Source: Phytophthora colocasiae | Taxonomy: Eukaryota; Oomycota; Peronosporomycetes; Peronosporales; Peronosporaceae | Assembly: GCA_018806915.1 (NCBI GenBank) | Contig: JAGKQI010000045.1 | Coordinates: 248,001 to 312,000 of the forward strand | Reading direction: 5' to 3' | Length of the DNA stretch: 64,000 nucleotides | Part shown: piece by piece, positions 29,838 to 41,631 of the stretch | How the letters are laid out: every line of letters starts with the position of its first letter | Position numbering within the stretch: the first letter of the stretch is position 1 | The notes under the pieces: model-generated | Database searches by the model: none | What the model was told of the DNA's origin: nothing | Seen by the model: only the letters and a program-made list of their open reading frames with translations | Program-made: the position numbers and the translations under genes

Positions 29838-30842
29838 TCATCGAGAACTAAACGCGCCTGTTCCGGTGAGGGTCTTGTGGATTCGTTCAGAATAATCGGG
29901 ATATCCTTCGACCACATAGCTGTCAAATTCACTTGGGTTGCTTTTTTTGACGCGTTCGATGAGTTCCTTCGTCGTAAAGACCTTGCCGGTCTTACCATCT
30001 TTGCGCCCAACTCTATCAAAGAGGAGGTTTCGGTACCACTCCATCGCCTTCCGGTAAACGAGATCGCGAGTCAGAGGCATCATGTCCTTAATGCTTCGGC
30101 CTTGTGTGTCGATCTTCTTCTGCAACTCCTCGATCTTCGAAGACAGTCTCCTGTCCGTCTTTGCTGCATCTTCGGTGCTTTCAGATAGCTTCACATTCAG
30201 CCTGTCGATCTGGTTGTTCTGGGCGGAGATGGTGTCGCGCAGGGCAGCAATTCTGACGTTCTGGGCGGTAATTTTGTCAGTCAGCCCCTTGATCTCAAGC
30301 GAGTGATCTCGTCGCATACTCGCAAGCTCAAGTGAGTGATCGCGTTGCAAATTCGTCAGGGCCGTGATTTGAGCCATCATCTCTGCCATGGTAGGCTCCT
30401 TCGCCACCTCTGAGGAGGAAGACATGTTGCTGGTCATCGGTACAGAAGGGTCTGGCGGAATCGGCTCTGTCGTCGATAGTCCCTCGACGGGTTGCAATGC
30501 TGTGATCGATACTTCCTCAATCACTTCAACAGGCGTGGTTGGTAACGCGTCAATCGGTTGCAATCGCTTGAGGATGGCAAACAGCGGTTGTGTGGGGCCA
30601 GCAAGCTGCTCCCACTTCTCCAATCGAGTGGAATCGGTCACTCGCGAGTCGAGGACCACGCTGGACCAATCGAGATTAGCTCCTGGAAGGCCGGTTTCGA
30701 CTGAAAATTGGTATTCAACCGTTTGTCGAAAGTTCCTTGACTCGAGTAGAGTCTTGATGTAAGGGTTACCGTCGATGGGCACGAATGTCGTGTGAAAGAT
30801 GATAGCGACACGAGCGAGTTTTCTTCGATTGGAGCGTGGCAT
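29838..30842 (-). CDS. Unit 3: coiled-coil protein, 334 aa, altered C-terminus
   Basis: Full N-terminal and coil regions, with two RDHSLE blocks and the VRIAALRDTISAQNNQID form of the coil. A 2 nt deletion near 29862 (GTTCCGGTGAG instead of GTTCCTTGGTGAG) shifts the frame after HKTLT, so it ends in GTGAFSSR and lacks the last domain part and the basic tail. The lost tail continues in another frame to 29699. The same deletion occurs in unit 10. Confidence 0.55.
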   Translation of the reverse strand: MPRSNRRKLARVAIIFHTTFVPIDGNPYIKTLLESRNFRQTVEYQFSVETGLPGANLDWSSVVLDSRVTDSTRLEKWEQLAGPTQPLFAILKRLQPIDALPTTPVEVIEEVSITALQPVEGLSTTEPIPPDPSVPMTSNMSSSSEVAKEPTMAEMMAQITALTNLQRDHSLELASMRRDHSLEIKGLTDKITAQNVRIAALRDTISAQNNQIDRLNVKLSESTEDAAKTDRRLSSKIEELQKKIDTQGRSIKDMMPLTRDLVYRKAMEWYRNLLFDRVGRKDGKTGKVFTTKELIERVKKSNPSEFDSYVVEGYPDYSERIHKTLTGTGAFSSR

Positions 30843-31271
30843 GCCTTCAGAATTTCTTGGGGAGTACTTTGTCAGGACGAGGAAAGTTGCGAAATGATCA
30901 TCTGCGATGGTTGTTTTCCGGTGTAGCCTCTAAGCATCAATGCGCCTCCTTTGCGTAGCCGATTGATGGCTTGGAGGAGAGACTTGTGACTTGTGAGTAG
31001 TCTCTGCATGGAAATTGTGTGTTGGTAAATGTTGATACATCTACCTGTACATGAAATACCAAGACATTGGGTGAGTAATTCGAAACAATTGACAGCTTAT
31101 GATGCGTTTATCCTTCGTAAGTAGCGAGAGAAGACCAAAAAATACAGTCTCAAAGGCCCAGAAGAGGTTCTTCTTCTTCAACTATGGTGCTTTCATGACG
31201 AAAGAGTATGCAAGGCCTTTTTTAACCAATCATAGTGGGCATCTTAGGCATTTTTTTGCCATTTTAGCAAT

Positions 31272-32359
31272 ATGAGCGACGTAGCGCAGATCCTGGGGCT
31301 TGCGGGGCCCAAGGCTGGCGCTAACGGGGCGTCCACGAGTGATCTGGACCAGCTCAAGCCTTCTGGTACACCATTGGGACGTGGCAAACAGACCAGCAGC
31401 TCCTCCAAGCAGAAGAAGCTCACAGGAATGCAACGCGAAGTGCTGGAACTGCTAGAGAGCAACCATCGCGCCAGCCACGCGCTGTATCAAGGATTCGGCA
31501 AGACGAGTTTGAAACAGAAGTGGCAGGAACGCAAGAAGTCTCCAGCTGTCAAGTGGGTCCGTACCGGAAGGACTTCCAGGAGACTCAAGGTGGCCAGATT
31601 GGTATCACTTTGAGTGCAGAGTGGAAGGAGCCTGGACCTACCGACGACCCGGAGCAGAAGAAGAAGAGCATTGCTGCTTTGGAACGTGCGATGGCGTGGA
31701 GTTTCGGGTGGTTTGCAGAGCCATTGTACAATGGTGACTGACTACCCGCAGGTCATGAAGGATCGCTGTGGTGACAGACTGCCGAAGTTCACGGAGGAGG
31801 AGAAGAAGTTGGTGAAGGGAAGGTCCGACTTCTTTGGCCTTAATAACTACACCTCGTGCTACGTCAAACCATCACCTGAATTCGAGGCTGGAACACCTCC
31901 TCCGAACGACAACACTGGCGGGTTGGAGGCTGATGAAGGGGTCACTGCATACCAAGACCCGTCCTGGGTACAGACCGGAGCTCCTTGGAACTACGTCACG
32001 CCATGGGGACTGAAGAAGTTGTGTGTGTACATCCACGAGAAATACCACCCGAAGAACGGCATCTACATCACTGAGAACGGCTCTGCGTGGCCGGATGTGA
32101 CCAAGGAAGAGGCTCAGCAGGATACTCAACGCAAGAATGTTACCGCCAGTACATCGCCAACGTCCATGAGGCCATTACTGAAGGTGCAGACGTTCGTGGA
32201 TACTTTGCTTGGAGCTTCTTTGACAACTACGAGTGGTCGATGGGCTATGGCATTCGGTTCGGGATGGTCTGGGTGGACTACAAGACTCAAGAGCGCGTGC
32301 TGAAGAAGTCGTCCTACTGGTACAAGCAGGCAACCGCCGACAACGGATTCACTATCTAG
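31272..32359 (+). pseudogene. Unit 4: DMAP1-like::GH1 chimeric remnant
   Basis: DMAP1-like part intact to its out-of-frame stop. GH1 has the common GACT duplication and CGCAAGAATG change but keeps the ancestral GAAGAAGTCGTCC near 32301, so the final residues read KKSSYWYKQATADNGFTI as in GH1 A. Only units 4 and 5 keep this. Confidence 0.85.
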
Positions 32360-32562
32360 AAAGATGCAGTGACTTTTGTATGCTGCGGTCGGCAAGCTAC
32401 ACTACAAGTATGAATACATACGTGTGTTCCAACAATGATGGGCGTGCATTTGCTCTCCATTAATCTGAGCACTCACATGGATAAAGTAAAGCGTAGTGTA
32501 CATATTTTCTAGCAACAGAAGACTTTAAGAACATGTATGATACTTCAAAGTTCAAAGTGTAT

Positions 32563-33794
32563 TTAGTGGTTTGCTACGTCGAGAGCAACTCCGCCGCGAG
32601 TTCCTTTTCTTTTTTTCTTTTGCTTTCTTTTGTTTTTTTTGGGTGAAAACATGAGCGCGATAATCTTTTGGATGTTTTCGTCGCTGCAGTAGCCTTCCTC
32701 ATCGAGAACTAAACGCGCCTGTTCCTTGGTGAGGGTCTTGTGGATTCGTTCAGAATAATCGGGATATCCTTCGACCACATAGCTGTCAAATTCACTTGGG
32801 TTGCTTTTTTTTGACGCGTTCGATGAGTTCCTTTGTCGTAAAGAGTCTTTACTAAAGACCTTTCCGGTCTTACCGTCTTTGCGCCCAACTCTATCAAAGA
32901 GGAGGTTTCGGTACCACTCCATCGCCTTCCGGTAAACGAGATCGCGAGTCAGAGGCATCATGTCCTTAATGCTTCGGCCTTGTGTGTCGATCTTCTTCTG
33001 CAACTCCTCGATCTTCGAAGACAGTTTCCTGTCCGTCTTTGCTGCTTCTTCGGTGCTTTCAGATAGCTTACATTCAGCCTGTCAATCTCGTCATTCTGGA
33101 CGGAGATGGTGTGGCGCAGGGCAGCAATTTTGACGTCCTGCTGGGTAAGTTTGACGTCCTGCTGGGTAAGTTTGACGTTCTGGGCGGTAATTTGGTCAGT
33201 CAAACCCTTGATCTCAAGTGAGTGATCTCGTCGCATACTCGCAAGCTCAAGCGAGTGATCTCGTCGCATACTCGCAAGCTCAAGCGAGTGATCGCGTTGC
33301 AAATTCGTCAGGGCCGTGATTTGAGCCATCATCTCTGCCATGGTAGGCTCCTTCGCCACCTCTGAGGAGGAAGACATGTTGCTGGTCATCGGTACAGAAG
33401 GGTCTGGCGGAATCGGCTCTGTCGTCGATAGTCCCTCGACGGGTTGCAATGATGTGATCGATACTTCCTCAATCACTTCAACAGGCGTGGTTGGTAACGC
33501 GTCAATCGGTTGCAATCGCTTGAGGATGGCAAACAGCGGTTGTGTGGGGCCAGCAAGCTGCTCCCACTTCTCCAATCGAGTGGAATCGGTCACTCGCGAG
33601 TCGAGGACCACGCTGGACCAATCGAGATTAGCTCCTGGAGTGCCGGTTTCGACTGAAAATTGATGTTCAAGCGTTTGTCGAAAGTTCCTTGACTCGAGTA
33701 GAGTCTTGATGTAAGGGTTACCGTCGATGGGCACGAATGTCGTGTGAAAGATGATAGCGACACGAGCGAGTTTTCTTCGATTGGAGCGTGGCAT
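32563..33794 (-). pseudogene. Unit 4: coiled-coil gene, frameshifted
   Basis: The N-terminal 278 codon frame (to 32958) goes astray after a 1 nt deletion near 33070 (AGCTTACATTC for AGCTTCACATTC). The C-terminal part reopens in another frame at 33003-32563. It has three RDHSLE and two VKLTQQD blocks, the AGTCTTTACTAAAGAC insertion (near 32843-32858) and an extra T in the run near 32806. The initiator upstream is intact. Confidence 0.7.
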
Positions 33795-34224
33795 GCCTTC
33801 AGAATTTCTTGGGGAGTACTTTGTCAGGACGAGGAAAGTTGCGAAATGATCATCTGCGATGGTTGTTTTCCGGTGTAGCCTCTAAGCATCAATGCGCCTC
33901 CTTTGCGTAGCCGATTGATGGCTCGGAGGAGAGACTTGTGACTTGTGAGTAGTCTCTGCATGGAAATTGTGTGTTGGTAAATGTTGATACATCTACCTGT
34001 ACATGAAATACCAAGACATTGAGTGAATCATTCGAAACAATTGACAGCTTATGATGCGTTTATCCTTCGTAAGTAGCGAGAGAAGACCAAAAAATACAGT
34101 CTCAAAGGCCCAGAAGAGGTTCTTCTTCTTCAACTATGGTGCTTTCATGACGAAAGAGTATGCAAGGCCTTTTTTAACCAATCATAGTGGGCATCTTAGG
34201 CATTTTTTTGCCATTTTAGCAATA

Positions 34225-35302
34225 ATGAGCGACGTAGCGCAGATCCTGGGGATTGCAGGGCCCAAGGCTGGCGCTAACGGGGCGTCCACGAGTGATCTGG
34301 ACCAGCTCAAGCCTTCTGGTACACCATTGGGACGTGGCAAACAGACCAGCAGCTCCTCCAAGCAGAAGAAGCTCACAGGAATGCAACGCGAAGTGCTGGA
34401 ACTGCTAGAGAGCAACCATCGCGCCAGCCACGCGCTGTATCAAGGATTCGGCAAGACGAGTTTGAAACAGAAGTGGCAGGAACGCAAGAAGTCTCCAGCT
34501 GTCAAGTGGGTCCGTACCGGAAGGACTTCCAGGAGACTCAAGGTGGCCAGATTGGTATCACTTTGAGTGCAGAGTGGAAGGAGCCTGGACCTACCGACGA
34601 CCCGGAGCAGAAGAAGAAGCATGGGAACGTGCGATGGCGTGGAGCTTTGGGTGGTTTGCAGAGCCATTGTACAATGGTGACTGACTACCCGCAGGTCATG
34701 AAGGATCGCTGTGGTGACAGACTGCCGAAGTTCACGGAGGAGGAGAAGAAGTTGGTGAAGGGAAGGTCCGACTTCTTTGGCCTTAATAACTACACCTCGT
34801 GCTACGTCAAACCATCACCTGAATTCGAGGCTGGAACACCTCCTCCGAACGACAACACTGGCGGGTTGGAGGCTGATGAAGGGGTCACTGCATACCAAGA
34901 CCCGTCCTGGGTACAGACCGGAGCTCCTTGGAACTACGTCACGCCATGGGGACTGAAGAAGTTGTGTGTGTACATCCACGAGAAATACCACCCGAAGAAC
35001 GGCATCTACATCACTGAGAACGGCTCTGCGTGGCCGGATGTGACCAAGGAAGAGGCTCAGCAGGATACTCAACGCAAGAATGTTACCGCCAGTACATCGC
35101 CAACGTCCATGAGGCCATTACTGAAGGTGCAGACGTTCGTGGATACTTTGCTTGGAGCTTCTTTGACAACTACGAGTGGTCGATGGGCTATGGCATTCGG
35201 TTCGGGATGGTATGGGTGGACTACAAGACTCAAGAGCGCGTGCTGAAGAAGTCGTCCTACTGGTACAAGCAGGCAATTGCCGACAACGGATTCACTATCT
35301 AG
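34225..35302 (+). pseudogene. Unit 5: DMAP1-like::GH1 chimeric remnant with a partly re-opened frame
   Basis: Reads MSDVAQILGIAGPK, with the isoleucine shared with unit 11. A net 10 nt loss near 34619 (QKKKHGN) offsets the GACT duplication 60 nt later, leaving a 257 codon open frame (34473-35246) through both lesions and past the nucleophile motif. The 3' end, including AIADNGFTI, and the flank 35303-35410 match GH1 A and its 3' flank (10740-10860, reverse complement) better than any other unit, so unit 5 is the copy closest to the donor. Its remaining tail (35411-35740) is unique. Confidence 0.8.
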
Positions 35303-35760
35303 GTGCAGTGACTTTTGCATGCTGCGGTCTTTGAGACCTGACATTGAGACCTGACAAGCTATATGTACTACATGTATGAACTATTCACGAAGGAGTATGA
35401 ATACATACGTGTGTTCCAACAAAGATGGGGTGGATCACAAAATGCTGCCTTCTATTTCGGAAGGCGCAGTACTGTGGGGCCGTCAGAAGACTCCTCCTTG
35501 GCTACTCAACTTGGCGTTAGTAAATCGAGCTTCGATGATCTTAGCCTTTCAGCAATTGTCCTTCTCCATCATCTCCGAGTACACAAAGAAAGTTGAGAAA
35601 CGTCGATCCGAGCGCACTGTCTTAAGTTTGGTTTGGCTATCGAGTAGACCCATTAACGCATCAACAGCACAGATCGTAGAGCGAACGACGGCGTGGCAAA
35701 TTTGAGAACCCCCTGCTCGAACGAGAAAAAACTATTTAATAAAGTTACTTTTCTTTTTCT
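35303..35760. other. Unit 5 tail: GH1 A 3' flank plus unique sequence
   Basis: The first ~110 bp contain the doubled GAGACCTGACA and CATGTATGAACTATTCACGAAGGAG, the reverse complement of the sequence just downstream of GH1 A. The following ~330 bp (to the T/C-rich run near 35745) are not found in other units, apart from a short match (GCGTGGCAA...TTGAG, CTGCTCGAACGA) in the tail of unit 6 near 38670-38705. No gene recognised. Confidence 0.6.
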
Positions 35761-35839
35761 TTTGCTTTTTGGGGTGGAAACATGAGCGCGATAATCTTTT
35801 GGATGTTTTCGTCGTCGCAGTAGCCTTCCTCATCGAGAA

Positions 35840-36905
35840 CTAAATTCGCCTGTTCCTTGGTGAGGGTCTTGTGGATTCGTTCAGAATAATTAGGATATCC
35901 TTCGATCGCATAGCTGTCAAATTCACTTGGGTTGCTTTTTTTGACGCGTTCGATGAGTTCCTTTGTCGTAAAGAGTCTTTACTAAAGACCTTTCCGGTCT
36001 TACCGTCTTTGCGCCCAACTCTATCAAAGAGGAGGTTTCGGTACCACTCCATCGCCTTCCGGTAAACGAGATCGCGAGTCAGAGGCATCATGTCCTTAAT
36101 GCTTCGGCCTTGTGTGTCGATGGTCTTCTGCAACTCCTCGATCTTCGAAGACAGTTTCCTGTCCGTCTTTGCTGCTTCTTCGGTGCTTTCAGATAGCTTC
36201 ACATTCAGCCTGTCAATCTCGTCATTCTGGACGGAGATGGTGTGGCGCAGGGCAGCAATTTTGACGTCCTGCTGGGTAAGTTTGACGTCCTGCTGGGTAA
36301 GTTTGACGTTCTGGGCGGTAATTTGGTCAGTCAAAACCCTTGATCTCAAGCGAGTGATCTCGTCGCATACTCGCAAGCTCAAGCGAGTGATCTCGTTGCA
36401 AATTCGTCATACTGGTGCCCAGGACCGTGATTCGAGCCATCATCTCTGCCATGGTAGGCTCCTTCGCCACCTCTGAGGAGGAAGACATGTTGCTGGTCAT
36501 CGGTACAGAAGGGTCTGGCGGAATCGGCTCTGTCGTCGATAGTCCCTCGACGGGTTGCAATGATGTGATCGATACTTCCTCAATCACTTCAACAGGCGTG
36601 GTTGGTAACGCGTCAATCGGTTGCAATCGCTTGAGGATGGCAAACAGCGGTTGTGTGGGGCCAGCAAGCTGCTCCCACTTCTCCAATCGAGTGGAATCGG
36701 TCACTCGCGAGTCGAGGACCACGCTGGACCAATCGAGATTAGCTCCTGGAGTGCCGGTTTCGACTGAAAATTGATGTTCAAGCGTTTGTCGAAAGTTCCT
36801 TGACTCGAGTAGAGTCTTGATGTAAGGGTTACCGTCGATGGGCACGAATGTCGTGTGAAAGATGATAGCGACACGAGCGAGTTTTCTTCGATTGGAGCGT
36901 GGCAT
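35840..36905 (-). pseudogene. Unit 5: coiled-coil gene, frameshifted
   Basis: The N-terminal 192 codons end after an extra A near 36334 (TCAAAACCC for TCAAACCC). The coil and C-terminal domain follow in another frame (36382-35840), with two RDHSLE and two VKLTQQD blocks. It carries the AGTCTTTACTAAAGAC insertion, after which the frame shifts and ends in SPRNRRI. The C-terminal codons resemble the 10 kb copy (GTGGAAACATG in place of GTGAAAACATG). Confidence 0.7.
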
Positions 36906-37337
36906 GCCTTCAGAATTTCTTGGGAGTACTTTGGTCAGGACGAGGAAAGTTGCGAAATGATCATCTGCGATGGTTGTTTTCCGGTGTAGCCTCTAAGCAT
37001 CAATGCGCCTCCTTTGCGTAGAGCCGATTGATGGCTCGGAGGAGAGACTTGTGACTTGTGAGTAGTCTCTGCATGGAAATTGTGTGTTGGTAAATGTTGA
37101 TACATCTACATGTATATGAAATACCAAGACATTGGGTGAGTAATTCGAAACAATTGACAGCTTATGATGCGTTTATCCTTCGTAAGTAGCGAGAGAAGAC
37201 CAAAAAATACAGTCTCAAAGGCCCAGAAGAGGTTCTTCTTCTTCAACTATGGTGCTTTCATGACGAAAGAGTATGCAAGGCCTTTTTTAACCAATCATAG
37301 TGGGCATCTTAGGCATTTTTTTTGCCATTTTAGCAAT

Positions 37338-38420
37338 ATGAGCGACGTAGCGCAGATCCTGGGGCTTGCGGGGCCCAAGGCTGGCGCTAATGGGGCGTCC
37401 ACGAGTGATCTGGACCAGCTCAAGCCTTCTGGTACACCATTGGGACGTGGCAAACAGACCAGCAGCTCCTCCAAGCAGAAGAAGCTCACAGGAATGCAAC
37501 GCGAAGTGCTGGAACTGTTAGAAAGCAACCATCGCGCCAGCCACGCGCTGTATCAAGGATTCGGCAAGACGAGTTTGAAACAGAAGTGGCAGGAACGCAA
37601 GAAGTCTCCAGCTGTCAAGTGGGTCCGTACCGGAAGGACTTCCAGGAGACTCAAGGTGGCCAGATTGGTATCACTTTGAGTGCAGAGTGGAAGGAGCCTG
37701 GACCTACCGACGACCCGGAGCAGAAGAAGAAGAGCATTGCTGCTTTGGAACGTGCGATGGCGTGGAGTTTCGGGTGGTTTGCAGAGCCATTGTACAATGG
37801 TGACTGACTACCCGCAGGTCATGAAGGATCGCTGTGGTGACAGACTGCCGAAGTTCACGGAAGAGGAGAAGAAGTTGGTGAAGGGAAGGTCCGACTTCTT
37901 TGGTCTTAATAACTACACCTCGTGCTACGTCAAACCATCACCTGAATTCGAGGCTGGAACACCTCCTCCGAACGACAACACTGGCGGGTTGGAGGCTGAT
38001 GAAGGGGTCACTGCATACCAAGACCCGTCCTGGGTACAGACCGGAGCTCCTTGGAACTACGTCACGCCATGGGGACTGAAGAAGCTGTGTGTGTACATCC
38101 ACGAGAAATACCACCCGAAGAACGGCATCTACATCACCGAGAACGGTTCTGCGTGGCCGGATGTGACCAAGGAAGAGGCTCAGCAGGACACTCAACGCGA
38201 AGACTGTTACCGCCAGTACATCGCCAACGCACGAGGCCATTACGGAAGGTGCAGACGTTCGTGGGTACTTTGCTTGGAGCTTCTTTGACAACTAGTGGTC
38301 GATGTGCTATGGCATTCGATTCGGGATGGTCTGGGTGGACTACAAGACTCAAGAGCGCGTGCCGAGAAGTCGTCCTACTGGTACAAGCAGGCAACCGCCG
38401 ACAACGGATTCACTATCTAG
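37338..38420 (+). pseudogene. Unit 6: DMAP1-like::GH1 chimeric remnant
   Basis: DMAP1-like part intact to its stop. In GH1, unit 6 alone keeps the ancestral CGCGAAGACTGTTACC (QREDCYRQY), which all other units have lost by a 1 nt deletion. It then has two private 2 nt losses (near 38228 and 38294) that destroy the last part. This patchwork is best explained by partial conversion or by early branching. Confidence 0.85.
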
Positions 38421-38738
38421 AAAGATGCAGTGACTTTTGTATGCTGCGGTCGGCAAGCTACACTACAAGTATGAATACATACGTGTGTTCCAACAATGAT
38501 GGGCGTGCATTTGCTCTCCATTAATCTGAGCACTCACATGGATAAAGTAAAGCGTAGTGTACATATTTTCTAGCAACAGAAGACTTTAGGATACAGAAGA
38601 CTTTAATAACATGTATGATCCTTCAAATTTCAAAGTGTATTTAGTGGTTTGTTACGTCGAGAGCAACTCCTGGCGTGGCAAGTTGAGGAACCCTGCTCGA
38701 ACGAAAAAACTATTTAATACAAAGTTACCGCTAAGCGT

Positions 38739-39911
38739 CTAGGGTGAAAACATGAGCGCGATAATCTTTTGGATGTTTTCGTCGCTGTCGCAGTAGCCTT
38801 CCTCATCGAGAACTAAACGCGCCTGTTCCTTGGTGAGGGTCTTGTGGATTCGTTCAGAATAATCGGGATATCCTTCGACCACATAGCTGTCAAATTCACT
38901 TGGGTTGCTTTCTTTGACGCGTTCGATGAGTTCCTTTGTCGTAAAGAACTTACCGGTCTTACTATCTTTGCGCCCAACTCTATCAAAGAGGAGGTTTCGG
39001 TACCACTCCATCGCCTTCCGGTAAACGAGATCGCGAGTCAGAGGCATCATGTCCTTAATGCTTCGGCCTTGTGTGTCGATCTTCTTCTGCAACTCCTCGA
39101 TCTTCGAAGACAGTTTCCTGTCCGTCTTTGCTGCTTCTTCGGTGCTTTCAGATAGCTTCACATTCAGCCTGTCAATCTCGTCATTCTGGACGGAGATGGT
39201 GTGGCGCAGGGCAGCAATTTTGACGTCCTGCTGGGTAAGTTTGACGTCCTGCTGGGTAAGTTTGACGTTCTGGGCGGTAATTTGGTCAGTCAAACCCTTG
39301 ATCTCAAGCGAGTGATCTCGTTCCATCGTGGTGATTTTGTCAGTCAGCCCCTTGATCTCAAGCGAGTGATCTCGTCGCATACTCGCAAGCTCAAGTGAGT
39401 GATCTCGTCGTTGCATAATTCGTCAGGGCCGTGATTTGAGCCATCATCTCTGCCATGGTAGGCTCCTTCGCCACCTCTGAGGAGGAAGACATGTTGCTGG
39501 TCATCGGTACAGAAGGGTCTGGCGGAATCGGCTCTGTCGTCGATAGTCCCTCGACGGGTTGCAATGATGTGATCGATACTTCCTCAATCACTTCAACAGG
39601 CGTGGTTGGTAACGCGTCAATCGGTTGCAATCGCTTGAGGATGGCAAACAGCGGTTGTGTGGGGCCAGCAAGCTGCTCCCACTTCTCCAATCGAGTGGAA
39701 TCGGTCACTCTGCGAGTCGAGGACCACGCTGGACCAATCGAGATTAGCTCCTGGAGTGCCGGTTTCGACTGAAAATTGATGTTCAAGCGTTTGTCGAAAG
39801 TTCCTTGACTCGAGTAGAGTCTTGATGTAAGGGTTACCGTCGATGGGCACGAATGTCGTGTGAAAGATGATAGCGACACGAGCGAGTTTTTCTTCGATTG
39901 GAGCGTGGCAT
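38739..39911 (-). pseudogene. Unit 6: coiled-coil gene, multiply frameshifted
   Basis: An extra T near 39890 breaks the frame about eight codons after the ATG (39911). A T inserted near 39711 and a rearranged stretch near 39410 break it twice more. The longest clean part (39416-38739) covers the coil, with RDHSLE blocks, the KITTMERDHSLE block and two VKLTQQD blocks, and the C-terminal domain, but it stops at MFSP without the basic tail because unit 6 has a different 3' tail. Confidence 0.75.
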
Positions 39912-40338
39912 GCCTTCAGAATTTCTTGGGAGTACTTTGTCAGGACGAGGAAAGTTGCGAAATGATCATCTGCGATGGTTGTTTTCCGGTGTAGCCTCTA
40001 AGCATCAATGCGCCTCCTTTGCGTAGCCGATTGATGGCTCGGAGGAGAGACTTGTGACTTGTGAGTAGTCTCTGCATGGAAATTGTGTGTTGGTAAATGT
40101 TGATACATCTACATGTATATGAAATACCAAGACATTGGGTGAGTAATTCGAAACAATTGACAGCTTATGATGCGTTTATCCTTCGTAAGTAGCGAGAGAA
40201 GACCAAACGACAGTCTCAAAGGCTCAGAAGAGGTGTTCTTCTTCTTCAACTATGGTGTTTCTTGACGAAAGAGTATGCAAGGCCTTTTTTAACCAATCAT
40301 AGTGGGCATCTTAGGCATTTTTTTGCCATTTTAGCAAT

Positions 40339-41412
40339 ATGAGCGACGTAGCGCAGATCCTGGCCCAAGACTGGCGCTAATGGGGCGTCCGCGAGTGATC
40401 TGGACCAGCTCAAGCCTTCTGGTACACCATTGGGACGTGGCAAACAGGCCAGCAGCTCCTCCAAGCAGAAGAAGCTCACAGGAATGCAACGCGAAGTGCT
40501 GGAACTGTTAGAAAGCAACCATCGCGCCAGCCACGCGCTGTATCAAGGATTCGGCAAGACGAGTTTGAAACAGAAGTGGCAGGAACGCAAGAAGTCTCCA
40601 GCTGTCAAGTGGGTCCGTACCGGAAGGACTTCCAGGAGACTCAAGGTGGCCAGATTGGTATCACTTTGAGTGCAGAGTGGAAGGAGCCTGGACCTACCGA
40701 CGACCCGGAGCAGAAGAAGAAGAGCATTGCTGCTTTGGAACGTGCGATGGCGTGGAGTTTCGGGTGGTTTGCAGAGCCATTGTACAATGGTGACTGACTA
40801 CCCGCAGGTCATGAAGGATCGCTGTGGTGACAGACTGCCGAAGTTCACGGAGGAGGAGAAGAAGTTGGTGAAGGGAAGGTCCGACTTCTTTGGCCTTAAT
40901 AACTACACCTCGTGCTACGTCAAACCATCACCTGAATTCGAGGCTGGAACACCTCCTCCGAACGACAACACTGGCGGGTTGGAGGCTGATGAAGGGGTCA
41001 CTGCATACCAAGACCCGTCCTGGGTACAGACCGGAGCTCCTTGGAACTACGTCACGCCATGGGGACTGAAGAAGTTGTGTGTACATCCACGAGAAATACC
41101 ACCCGAAGAACGGCATCTACATCACTGAGAACGGCTCTGCGTGGCCGGATGTGACCAAGGAAGAGGCTCAGCAGGATACTCAACGCAAGAATGTTACCGC
41201 CAGTACATCGCCAACGTCCATGAGGCCATTACTGAAGGTGCAGACGTTCGTGGATACTTTGCTTGGAGCTTCTTTGACAACTACGAGTGGTCGATGGGCT
41301 ATGGCATTCGGTTCGGGATGGTCTGGGTGGACTACAAGACTCAAGAGCGCGTGCCGAGAAGTCGTCCTACTGGTACAAGCAGGCAACCGCCGACAACGGA
41401 TTCACTATCTAG
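40339..41412 (+). pseudogene. Unit 7: DMAP1-like::GH1 chimeric remnant
   Basis: A private 10 bp loss early in the DMAP1-like part (CAGATCCTGGCCCAAG) shifts its frame. GH1 has the common lesions and a private loss of one GT pair near 41077 (TTGTGTGTACATCC). Confidence 0.85.
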
Positions 41413-41631
41413 AAAGATGCAGTGACTTTGTATGCTGCGGTCGGCAAGCTACACTACAAGTATGAATACATACGTGTGTTCCAACAATGATGGGCGTGCA
41501 TTTGCTCTCCATTAATCTGAGCACTCACATGGATAAAGTAAAGCGTAGTGTACATATTTTCTAGCAACAGAAGACTTTAGGATTCAGAAGACTTTAATAA
41601 CATGTATGATACTTCAAAGTTCAAAGTGTAT

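Noticed and set aside
33222..33320. CRISPR-like regular repeats
   Set aside because: The 33 bp repeats are codons of the RDHSLELASM block inside a reading frame, contiguous without spacers, in a eukaryote.
34051..34566. A 171 codon frame beginning upstream of the DMAP1-like start in units 5 and 6
   Set aside because: The first ~58 codons are spacer sequence that is open only in some units because of run-length changes. The conserved start is MSDVAQ.
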